Positions 25,701 to 30,602 of a stretch of 64,000 bases of DNA are shown in pieces (position 1 is the first letter of the stretch; each line of letters begins with the position of its first letter). Origin of the DNA: Effrenium voratum (Eukaryota > Sar > Dinophyceae > Suessiales > Symbiodiniaceae); NCBI GenBank assembly GCA_963377175.1, contig CAUJNA010002746.1, positions 657,370 to 721,369 on the forward strand, in the 5' to 3' direction. A program made the position numbers and the translations under genes. The notes under the pieces were generated by a model that saw only the letters and a list, made by a program, of their open reading frames with translations, was not told the origin of the DNA and did no database searches.

Positions 25701-28700
25701 CTGGACCAAAAATCGGTTGCCTTCTTCTTGTGGGAGTTGATGCAAGAGTGGCAACCCTCCAAACAATAAAACGCCGAGAAGCTTGGGCACCGCTCATGTT
25801 GACCCCATATTAGTCAACCCCAGTTGACAAATGCAGGGATGTCCCTGGGTATAGGGGGGAATCATCACTCTTGGAGGGGGACCACACACCCCTATGAATA
25901 AACTGGTTGGTATAGATGACCTTTGGAAAATAGATGGCCTTGGTAAATGTGACAAATCTAAACCAAGTGCCATCTAAGATCTATTTTTGACCAAAGTAAC
26001 CTAAAAAGGACACCTATGCTTGGCGGATTTCTAGGGAGTCACCATCATGCACAGAGCTCGCTCGCTCGCTCGCTCGCGCGCCTCGCAGCAGAGCCAGGCC
26101 GCCGCGAGAGACGACAGCACCGGCACGGAGGCGAGGCACGTCACCGCCAGGAAGTCCCAGGCCCCGAGGTCTCGCCGAAAAGACACGCCCCCCTCCCACA
26201 AAGGCTCCGTTTGGGAATGTCGGCCCCCCCCCCCCCCGGGGTTCGGCACAATGCCGAAACCCAAACCCCGAACAACCCAGCCCCCCCCCCGCCGCCCAAA
26301 AAAACACACGTTCCCATATGGCATCCGGGAGAAGAAGAAGAAGAAGAAGAAAACAAACAAAAAAAGGAGCGCGACAGCGCGCGCTTTTGTCGGAGCCAAA
26401 CATTTCCGCGCCTCGGAAAACGAGGCCATCCAAGGCCGCCTCCCCCAGCAGCAGCGAGGCCACCACCGCGAGGTGCAGCAGCTCCAGCGCCAGCGCCACC
26501 AGGCCTTCGCTTCGGCGGGGGGCCTGGGGGCCCTCACCAAGACGTCAGCTCCAAGGGTTGAAGCACCCCCAAAAGGAAACGCACAAGTTGGCCAAAGGCG
26601 GATGGTGGAGGTTTCAATGTCTGGAGATATACCTCCCCGCGGCACCAGGCCGTACGAATCAGGGGTGGTTCCCCTTCAAGCAGGTCCCACCGGTTGACAG
26701 AAGGAACCTGACGTCTCAGGGAGGGGGTGTCCTGGACGACGGACCAATTTCCTTTTAAAGGGACCGGGTTCCATGTTATTTGGTGGAAGGGTAGGTGGAA
26801 TCGTCATGTTCAAAGAAAATGGAGAGGCCATTTAGGTGGTGAACCCAAAAGTTCCAAAACGGGGGGGATTGTTCAGACCAGCCGAGTGGAGCGTTTCCCA
26901 TTCTATCGAACATGAGGGTGTCATTTTCCCGACTAGTGACTTCTCTTTCACCGAAAGGAGCCTTGGTTTCGGCGAGTCAATCTCAGTAAACGGGGCATGG
27001 GAGCTTCAAAACGCGGCCAGTTTCATGTTGGCTTCCATTTTGCATTTTCATGGGCGTCTTTTGCTTGTTTGAAGGGAAACCGCGATGAAACTGAAATTAT
27101 CATCAGGGGTCTCCATTCTTAGGAAACATCCATTTATGTTGCGCGTGGCCGGACCTTTTGGGCACATAGGAAACACCCGTACTGGGTTTGTCTCCAAATG
27201 GCCCAGGCGACTTGAATTCCAACTTGTTTTCCTTGTGAGCATAACCCCAGCCCTTCCATGAGGATTTCCTTTCGGATGCCATAAAAGGTATAGAGGTGCT
27301 GGAGGGTTCTTGAATTGCCCAGTCACAAAAAGGCACTCCAGCCAACCCCCCTCCCCCCCCCCGCGGCGGAAAACCCTGAAAAAGGCAAAGACCATAAAGA
27401 AGGAGGCTACGACATCGTGCTGCTCAGTGTCCCCCGGCCGGTTCAAAACACAGGACGCTTCGCGTCCAAGCAGCGCACGGCGCCTTTGGCCGCATCCAGT
27501 TCCTCCCGGCCGGAAGCTTTGGCCCATGGCAAGGCCATGGAGTCATCCACCGCGTCAAAAAGCCAAAGGCGCGGTTGTGCTGACCTCGCGTGGTGTAGAG
27601 GTGGGTGTGTTTTTTCGAGGGTACCCCCTTTTTGGGGTGGTTTTATTCACCCACAAGGACACCGAAGTCCATTTTGGTGGTACCTATTTTGACACCTGCC
27701 CAGCCCAGGTCTTGTCTAGCAACACCTCCGGTTGAGATTCGCCCGGAACTCGGGAGTGGTTTCCTCCGGCGGAATCGCTTGGCTGTTGGCTTGGCTTGTG
27801 GATGTGTGCGTGTGTGCATGCGCTATTTTCGCGCCCGAATCTACCTCCTTTGGATTGACTCGTTGGGAGTACTCAGTACTCTCATAGGGGTGCTTCTAAG
27901 AATAGGCGTGCCCTAACATGGCTGGCTTCTCCCCTGGCTTCCCATTTAACTTCATCCAAAAGGGGCCCACCATGTTTTGCGTTTAGATAGAGCTCTCCCA
28001 CGCTTCCCATGTCGCATCAGATAGGCTGAGAGCCGCAAGGCTACAAGGCAGCGGCTCACAGTCGCCTCCCCTAGGAAGTTCTTCAAGGGTTCGCATCCAA
28101 TTTTTTCCAGGTGGTTGGGGGGGGGGGGGGTGGGGAGTGACTGTGGTTTTCTCTCCTGACAAAGTTCCCAATATGTCCCTTCAAACCCTCACAAAAATGG
28201 GTGATGTTCAAATACCACCAAGAAGAAATATAGGAAGTCGAATTGAAATTGCCCAAACGCCAAGGACTGCGGCGAGTGGCGTGATGTGATCCGTTGAGAC
28301 AGGTGGAGGTGATGACTTTCAATCAATCCACGAATCAATGAATGAATGAATCTATGAATGTATGACATGTTGTTGAGCAAAAAGAAAACGTTGAAGTAGG
28401 GCTTGCAGTGCCAGTCCTTTCCAGGGGACCTATATACTTGCGTGCCACTGAGGCTTATCCTTGCTGTCCTTGTGGTCTTTTGGGCTTGTCAGTTGCCTTT
28501 TCGGTGTTAAACCAAGAGGAAACAGAAGCCCAATATTGGGGGGTCCATATCCTATTGTGAGACATATGTTTGTCGAATTTATTCTGCGAGGGGTTAATCA
28601 TCGACCACCCTGTTGTGGACGGCGCCTTGCTGTTTGTTTTGTTCCCAGTTTTTGGACAACCCTGCTATTGATTGGGCCCCGATCGCAATCTCTCATATCT

Positions 28701-30602
28701 GGCCAGGGTTGCTCTGGGTAGTTTCTGAGAAGCTTTTAAGGCTCGGGGGATTTTTTGATGGTGAAAAAATGAAAATCAGAAGGAGAACCGAAATCAGGGG
28801 TCCATTTCCCTATGCTGACACAAACCCATCACCAGATCATCAGCAAAGCAAAAGGGACCTGACAAGGGGACCTGAAACGGGGACCTCAAAAGGCGCCCTT
28901 TAATGAATTGCTAAAAACCACGCAACCTCTCCTTGGAAAACAATTCCCAAATCCACAATGTCGAAAGCCACCTCTCATTGGGTCACATACTGCAAAGCAA
29001 AGAACCATTGAGAGTCATAACCTTCCCATGGCTCCTAGCCGGCCCATCAGCTCCCACATGTTGGGCTCACGTTCACCAAAAGGATCCGTTTCCAATTGAC
29101 ATGGCGATTCCAACCCATATGTGTGCGTCGCTTTTTGTGTTAATAATTTAATACCCCGAAGCCATGCTATGAACATTCATCTTCAAGTCCTCAAGGTCAG
29201 CTTCTGAATCGTGGTTTGAAGGAAAACAACCTCCAAGCGAAAGTCCAAAATGCCCACTCTGGACGTGCAAAACCCCCGTCCACGTCACTTCCGGGGGGGG
29301 GAGGGGAGGGAGGTCGTGCCTGGAGGGCGGCCGCGCCACATGTTGCAGGGCCCCCGGGGGCAAATGCGCTGGCTCCTGGGTTTGGCCAAATGCTTCCCCT
29401 GGAAAACCAGTGATACACAGCGTACCAATCAAAGGGGAACCACCCGTGGCCACCAATTTGAGACGCCTGGGCTTTTGCCTTTTGCTTTCCCCTTGTGCGG
29501 CAAGCTCGAGGAGGGGTAGCCTCCAAAATATACACCCACCTCTATACCACACGAGGTGTGAGTGTCTCCGTTTAAAGGTTTAAAGGGAATCCAAAAGGAA
29601 ACCAGCCTACATTGAGACAAACCTTAGACTGAGCCATGGCAAGGGGAGCCCTTGCAGCCAAATGTCTAGTGGCTAGGGGCTGAGGACGATCAATGGTCGT
29701 AAGCATTGGAGGCCGGCATTTCTCAAGCTGGAAGCCGCACTTCCCAATGACATGCATCTGGCGTTCGGGTTAGGATCCGCTTGCGTTTTAGGCCGTTCGT
29801 GCCGGCAAAGCCTCGGGTTTTCCCCCCAAAAACGCAAGGGTGTCCTTTTGATGCCGCATGTTGACGTGGTGACCCGGTAGGCCCGGATGAGCGCTCATTT
29901 AGTGAAGCTGGCGTAGAGAAATGTGCCAAGATCCTGTCTTCCAAATTGCTCGCTGAGGTTTCACTTCCCAATCAATCCGAAGGACTTGGAGATTCGCAGG
30001 TGACCCGGTCTTCTATTCCTGAATTGGTTCATATGCCCGAAGTCCACAACCGGATGTGGCAGAGGTTTACCTTTTGTGAAACCCCGGGCGGTCGACTTCT
30101 ATTCACCCATGACCGGACGATTGAAACGAAGCCACCTTGAAAGCGGCCATTGGGGTGCCTTTTTGAGGATAGTTCAGTCTTCGTGTTCAGGTGGAAACCA
30201 CAAAAAGGAAACCGAAGCCCACCCCAATCAAAATCAACCAGGGGTGTATTAATCCGTGCCTCCCATTGTCACAGAAAGCGGAAACCTAAACCCCCTATAT
30301 TTCCCTCTCAACCACACTCAAGGGACTCCCCTCATAACAAAAAGGTGGCAACCCAACCCCTCTTTCGCCACTGCATCTCGGATAAGCCGGTCTCCCTTCA
30401 CGTGAAAGCGGCAACATAAACCCCTATATATGTTCCATACCCGTGCCACTGGCTGCCACATAAACCCCTATATATGTGCCACTGGGAAGATAAGCAAGCC
30501 ACCTCCAACTCACATAACTCCCCAAGCCTGCTGCGCGCCGTTGCCGAAGAAGAGCGCTGCAGCATGGGACCGCGCCGGCGAAGCGTTCTGGCCGCGGCTC
30601 AT
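1607..30602 (-). CDS. Gene B: unrecognised protein with four N-terminal membrane helices and long helical tail
   Basis: 34 exons, high to low: 30602-30528, 29375-29320, 28070-27994, 27579-27457, 26504-26412, 26170-26082, 25445-25331, 25068-24929, 24220-24146, 23804-23725, 22889-22829, 22621-22546, 21760-21660, 20957-20796, 17157-17092, 16579-16478, 15733-15674, 15119-14985, 14826-14728, 14353-14294, 13769-13674, 12921-12748, 12227-12172, 11475-11423, 11320-11262, 10021-9974, 9067-9027, 8742-8689, 8357-8265, 7399-7290, 6291-6211, 5122-5058, 3347-3273, 1711-1607. With these choices the phase is continuous from ATG to TGA: 2955 nt, about 984 residues. Four hydrophobic segments fall at about residues 110-250; the rest is soluble, helical, Ala/Glu/Arg-rich with coiled-coil-like stretches. 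I recognise no catalytic motif or family. It lies 3.8 kb downstream of gene A on the same strand, the unidirectional order typical of dinoflagellates. An N-terminal extension by further exons is not excluded. Confidence 0.6.
3273..3347 (-). CDS. Gene B exon 33
   Basis: 25 codons. The peptide starts VEDLPDINTLYEPRELAQLF and ends VGLPA. The acceptor is TTTTCCCAG; the donor is GT (CCCGCT before GTGGGA). Confidence 0.58.
4080..4800. other. AT-rich, purine-biased island
   Basis: About 700 bp of visibly lower GC than everything around it. The left half is rich in A and G on the plus strand, the right half in T. It has no G/C homopolymers and none of the intron repeat motifs. The longest frame (minus, 117 codons, Phe/Leu/Ser-rich) looks like a by-product of base composition. 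It lies in the gene B intron between exons 33 and 32. Confidence 0.6.
5058..5122 (-). CDS. Gene B exon 32 (3' end uncertain)
   Basis: 65 nt. The peptide starts EIWKPAMPRKHIPHALGIKR. The acceptor is TTCCGAG. The donor used (AAG before GCGCGG) keeps phase with exon 33, but the same frame stays protein-like down to 4972 (through GIHFDPLAAWEPQEIGMLRA), so either the exon is longer or one more exon is missing. Confidence 0.5.
5150..5228 (-). mobile_element. Introner-like element, TGTGTC family
   Basis: On the minus strand GTCTTATTTTTTGAGGGCAC, then GGGTTTGTTTGAAGGGAGGT and the right half CCCACCGATGTGTGGGTCCC. It sits only about 30 bp from gene B exon 32. Confidence 0.58.
6046..6159. mobile_element. 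MITE-like element, CTAGGTCC family, copy 1
   Basis: Ends are inverted: CTAGGTCCTCCAGT at the left and ACTGGGGGACCTAG at the right. It is flanked by the direct repeat TCAA (6042-6045 and 6160-6163), a 4-bp target duplication. It is 114 bp with no coding capacity and lies in the intron between gene B exons 32 and 31. The inner part also contains GGGTACCC. Confidence 0.75.
6211..6291 (-). CDS. Gene B exon 31
   Basis: 81 nt. The peptide starts RKPPPEQQREPGPWLKAIRI and ends AFREAE. The acceptor is CGTTCAG; the donor is GC (GGAAG before GCCACT). A second frame here also looks protein-like. Confidence 0.48.
7290..7399 (-). CDS. Gene B exon 30
   Basis: 110 nt. The peptide starts RRLDFGLSAFRIPIRSTPGG and ends SKAGRGREI. 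The acceptor is GTTTCTTAG; the donor is GC (AATCG before GCGTGC). All three frames are open; phase selects this one. Confidence 0.5.
7530..7560. repeat. (AAAT)n microsatellite
   Basis: About seven copies of AAAT with one GTAA variant, inside a gene B intron. Confidence 0.9.
8265..8357 (-). CDS. Gene B exon 29: Ser-rich linker
   Basis: 93 nt. The peptide starts PGLSGPSDDSQGSSATSSEG and ends EADAGAGGLR: Ser/Gly/acidic and probably disordered. The acceptor is TTGTCAG; the donor is GT (CGAAG before GTATGG). Confidence 0.55.
8689..8742 (-). CDS. Gene B exon 28
   Basis: 54 nt coding PFHFYDWVIKAAERGFG. The acceptor is GTGGGAAG; the donor is a canonical GT (GGAAG before GTGAGT). A longer plus-strand frame over the same bases was set aside because this one has good splice sites and phase. 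Confidence 0.55.
9027..9067 (-). CDS. Gene B exon 27
   Basis: 41 nt coding DSDEARASGAFGG plus two bases. The acceptor is GTCAACAG; the donor is GT (GGTGG before GTGGAC). Confidence 0.48.
9562..9699. mobile_element. Third dispersed element, TGACCC-ATATTA family, copy 1
   Basis: Begins TGACCCTATATTAAT and ends ATAAATATGGGGTCA, which are imperfect inverted repeats. The inside has GGGAATCACCACTTTTGGAG and later GGTTGG, shared with the copy at 25.8 kb. In a gene B intron. Confidence 0.6.
9974..10021 (-). CDS. Gene B exon 26
   Basis: 16 codons, ELPQRGKARELRSLLL, between a textbook acceptor (CCTTTGCAG) and a textbook donor (GTAAGA). Confidence 0.6.
10208..10316 (+). mobile_element. Introner-like element, TGTGTC family
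   Basis: Contains GCGTTTTTTGAGGGTACCCT and TTTGGGGGTTGGGAAAAAAA, ending near GGATGTCTCATCC. The ends are degraded. In a gene B intron. Confidence 0.5.
11262..11320 (-). CDS. Gene B exon 25
   Basis: 59 nt coding SGVGGMPLSPALSIVTAPR, preceded by a split Ala codon. The acceptor is GTCTCAG; the donor is chosen as GC (CGT before GCCGGA) to keep phase. Confidence 0.5.
11423..11475 (-). CDS. Gene B exon 24
   Basis: 53 nt coding SMHIMPNNAAGPVTDIL. The acceptor is TCGCAG; the donor is GC (CTAG before GCGCGG). Confidence 0.55.
12172..12227 (-). CDS. Gene B exon 23
   Basis: 56 nt coding RWHLSKLVSLAKDALAAE plus two bases. The acceptor is GGCAGAG; the donor is GC (GAACC before GCAAAG). A GT donor ten bases lower is also present. 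Confidence 0.52.
12748..12921 (-). CDS. Gene B exon 22
   Basis: 58 codons. The peptide starts AAETRRLVAQLLADRVGDSS and ends KAVLPPAPRE. The acceptor is CACCGAG; the donor reads GA (CGGGAG before GAGAGA). The open frame runs further both ways, so the limits are uncertain. Confidence 0.58.
13674..13769 (-). CDS. Gene B exon 21
   Basis: 32 codons. The peptide starts ALDAAALLSAHALAPSTTLT and ends PPAELFAKYET. The acceptor is GTTGGAG; the donor is chosen as GC (GAGACG before GCGCCT). A GT donor 13 bases lower is an alternative but breaks phase with the next exon. Confidence 0.6.
14294..14353 (-). CDS. Gene B exon 20
   Basis: 20 codons, ALVKPPLEEAQELALRLLSQ. The acceptor is CCTTGAG; the donor is GC (AGCCAG before GCCGGG). 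Confidence 0.66.
14728..14826 (-). CDS. Gene B exon 19
   Basis: 33 codons. The peptide starts VNRDLDSLSRAAAVARTGAM and ends SARTLRSYLVE. The acceptor is CGGTGAG; the donor is GC (GTGGAG before GCGGTG). Only 158 bp separate it from exon 18. Confidence 0.65.
14985..15119 (-). CDS. Gene B exon 18: Ala/Glu-rich helix
   Basis: 45 codons. The peptide starts DPSEVTASAEAAAASVAKRL and continues AEAARRDLEPAVRGVEKDVG. A long charged helix, coiled-coil or lipid-surface type. The acceptor is CGTGAG; the donor is a canonical GT (CACCAG before GTGAGC). Confidence 0.68.
15674..15733 (-). CDS. Gene B exon 17
   Basis: 20 codons, ALDAKVRLQIAQHMAKDRIS. It continues the helix of the previous exon. The acceptor is GCTCAG; the donor is GT (ATCTCG before GTGTCT). 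Confidence 0.65.
15784..15860. mobile_element. MITE-like element, CTAGGTCC family, copy 2
   Basis: 77 bp with ends CTAGGTCCTC and TGGGGGACCTAG, flanked by CATT on both sides (15780-15783 and 15861-15864). The inside shares CCCTCCC-CCAAAAAAGGG-AAAAGGGC with copy 1. It lies 50 bp upstream of gene B exon 17, inside the intron. Confidence 0.75.
15950..16055 (-). mobile_element. Introner-like element, TGTGTC family, degraded
   Basis: On the minus strand GTGCGTCTGCCCCATCTTTT, GGGGTACCCCCACC, then GGTGGTTTCAAAGGGAG. It shares the intron between gene B exons 17 and 16 with the CTAGGTCC element. Confidence 0.45.
16478..16579 (-). CDS. Gene B exon 16
   Basis: 34 codons. The peptide starts VIPVPRPRGMGLEERLRFLD and ends with the charged helix RQGAELRQNLKERR. 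The acceptor is TCAAGAG; the donor is GC (CGGCGC before GCTACG). Confidence 0.65.
17092..17157 (-). CDS. Gene B exon 15
   Basis: 22 codons. The peptide starts ELSQSCNQSFQQHEEMGGLC. The acceptor is TTCGCCAG; the donor is GT (CGGAGC before GTTTCT). The open frame extends upstream, so the exon could begin earlier. Confidence 0.58.
18195..18313. repeat. 7-bp G-rich satellite TGTGGGG
   Basis: About 17 near-perfect tandem copies of TGTGGGG, giving G4 runs every 7 bases on the plus strand and so G-quadruplex potential. It is not the TTTAGGG telomere repeat. It is the first of several arrays in the gene B intron 17158-20795. Confidence 0.92.
18660..19478. repeat. 15-bp minisatellite AAGTTACATAGAGCC, about 53 copies
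   Basis: Almost perfect tandem array, with one 9-bp partial unit near 18900 and two variant units near 19440. Because 15 is a multiple of 3 and no frame of the unit contains a stop, long frames run through it on both strands (YIEPS, LHRAK, LALCN, WLYVT repeats). These should not be taken as proteins. Confidence 0.95.
19574..19860. repeat. 73-bp tandem repeat, five copies
   Basis: Copies of CGACCCTCTGCGGAGATTCG plus TGGTCGAGGTTCAAAAACTG start at 19574, 19627, 19668, 19741 and 19814. The last three have a regular 73-bp period; the first two are shortened. Confidence 0.92.
19925..19993 (+). other. tRNA-like relic with intact B box
   Basis: GGTTCGATTCC at about 19977-19987 matches the RNA polymerase III B-box consensus exactly, and upstream GTCTCGTGGTTTGCGCGCCT resembles a D-arm/anticodon-arm region. 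The acceptor and anticodon stems do not pair, so it is not a working tRNA. It may be the head of a tRNA-derived SINE or a pseudogene. Confidence 0.4.
20000..20190. repeat. 61-62-bp tandem repeat, about three and a half copies
   Basis: GCAGCTCCGGCTGGAAA starts at 20000, 20061, 20122 and 20184. Units contain CTTTTAAGTACAAACGTAGT and GCGGAGCGTGCTCC. It directly follows the tRNA-like block. Confidence 0.9.
20192..20485. repeat. 13-15-bp minisatellite AACTTGCGCAGAGC
   Basis: About 20 degenerate units of AACTTGCGCAGAGC with one-base length changes. It begins directly after the 62-bp array. Confidence 0.9.
20796..20957 (-). CDS. Gene B exon 14
   Basis: 54 codons. The peptide starts VPVVLIHQGVQSESVDATHR and ends RREWREQWAGHVE. 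The acceptor is GTCCAG; the donor is GC (GTGGAG before GCGGCC). It flanks the large satellite-bearing intron. Confidence 0.62.
21660..21760 (-). CDS. Gene B exon 13
   Basis: 101 nt. The peptide starts SRALGFFQVDFSDSAPGLLA and ends ELRGDDAALEAVQ. The acceptor is TACCAAG; the donor is GC (GTGCAG before GCGAGG). Phase and frame are unambiguous. Confidence 0.66.
22546..22621 (-). CDS. Gene B exon 12
   Basis: 76 nt. The peptide starts EWRQLLLEQLLQEGLPQEVC and ends DRLEA: an amphipathic helix. The acceptor is GAGCCAG; the donor is GT (GGCAG before GTTGTT). Confidence 0.65.
22829..22889 (-). CDS. Gene B exon 11
   Basis: 61 nt coding AASLRLRFEELDFLSASPED. The acceptor is CTGCGAG; the donor is GT (GAGGAC before GTCCTC). 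The surrounding GC-rich island is longer than the exon I chose. Confidence 0.58.
23203..23293 (-). mobile_element. Introner-like element, TGTGTC family
   Basis: On the minus strand GGGTGTGTCTTTCTTGAAGG, GTACTGTTTTGGGGTTG, then TCAAGGGAAACAAAAGGGAC. In the intron between gene B exons 11 and 10. Confidence 0.6.
23725..23804 (-). CDS. Gene B exon 10
   Basis: 80 nt. The peptide starts GDLPDELVGDLCHVVSFRVQ and ends SLEHGL. The acceptor is CAGAAAG; the donor is GT (TTGCC before GTGAAG). Confidence 0.62.
24146..24220 (-). CDS. Gene B exon 9
   Basis: 25 codons. The peptide starts EESVVPVVPEKAQRLGDWGK and ends WIDLL. The acceptor is CAGGCAG; the donor is GT (TTACTG before GTGGTG). The natural frame differs from the longest open frame here. 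Confidence 0.62.
24929..25068 (-). CDS. Gene B exon 8: hydrophobic helix then Gly/Ala-rich linker
   Basis: 140 nt. The peptide starts WPLELAVALSRCSVAHAASL, then a Gly/Ala-rich linker and GEERSERTA. The phase requires this frame. The donor is taken as GT (GTGGGG) but several are possible in this extremely GC-rich stretch, so the 3' end may lie up to 40 bases lower. Confidence 0.52.
25331..25445 (-). CDS. Gene B exon 7: membrane helix 3
   Basis: 115 nt. The peptide starts DINRGFLVPFVSFAAFGGFT and continues VVFLALVAAISQPSLHAL. The strongest hydrophobic segment of the gene. The acceptor is TTTGCAG; the donor is GT (CCTGG before GTGTCT). Confidence 0.68.
25798..25925. mobile_element. Third dispersed element, copy 2
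   Basis: Begins TTGACCCCATATTAGTCAAC, then GGGAATCATCACTCTTGGAG and AAACTGGTTGG in the same order and spacing as the 9.6 kb copy. The right end is not clearly preserved. In the intron between gene B exons 7 and 6. Confidence 0.55.
26082..26170 (-). CDS. Gene B exon 6: membrane helix 2
   Basis: 89 nt. The peptide starts LGAWDFLAVTCLASVPVLSS and ends LAAAWLCCE. A hydrophobic helix with Cys at its end. The donor is GC (TGCGAG before GCGCGC). Confidence 0.62.
26412..26504 (-). CDS. Gene B exon 5: membrane helix 1
   Basis: 93 nt. The peptide starts LVALALELLHLAVVASLLLG, a membrane-length hydrophobic run, and ends EAALDGLVFR. The donor is GC (CCGAG before GCGCGG). The plus strand is open but gives Gln-rich sequence and breaks the phase chain. 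Confidence 0.62.
27457..27579 (-). CDS. Gene B exon 4
   Basis: 123 nt. The peptide starts QPRLWLFDAVDDSMALPWAK and continues ASGREELDAAKGAVRCLDAK. An amphipathic helix runs into the first membrane helix of the next exon. The acceptor is GGTCAG; the donor is GT (GAAGC before GTCCTG). Confidence 0.6.
27604..27696 (+). mobile_element. Introner-like element, TGTGTC family, well-preserved copy
   Basis: 93 bp. Left end GGTGTGTTTTTTCGAGGGTA and right end GGTGGTACC-TATTTTGACACC are imperfect inverted repeats. The centre has TTTTTGGGGTGG and CATTTTGGTGG. It lies in the intron between gene B exons 4 and 3, close to exon 4. Confidence 0.65.
27994..28070 (-). CDS. Gene B exon 3
   Basis: 77 nt. The peptide starts GGDCEPLPCSLAALSLSDAT and ends WEAWE. 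The acceptor is TTCCTAG; the donor is GC (GGGAGA before GCTCTA). The GC content is lower than in neighbouring exons. Confidence 0.45.
29320..29375 (-). CDS. Gene B exon 2
   Basis: 18 codons plus two bases, EPAHLPPGALQHVARPPS. The acceptor is AACCCAG; the donor is GC (TCCAG before GCACGA). Pro-rich and soluble. Confidence 0.5.
30528..30602 (-). CDS. Gene B first exon with likely start codon
   Basis: 25 codons from ATG. The peptide starts MSRGQNASPARSHAAALFFG and ends NGAQQ. The donor is GC (CAGCAG before GCTTGG). No in-frame stop lies just upstream, so the start is inferred from protein-like sequence beginning here. Other frames are also open in this GC-rich island. Confidence 0.45.

Noticed and set aside
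26047..26697. 216-codon plus-strand frame, Gln/Arg-rich
   Set aside because: It is the antisense of two membrane-helix exons of gene B and crosses their introns and homopolymers.
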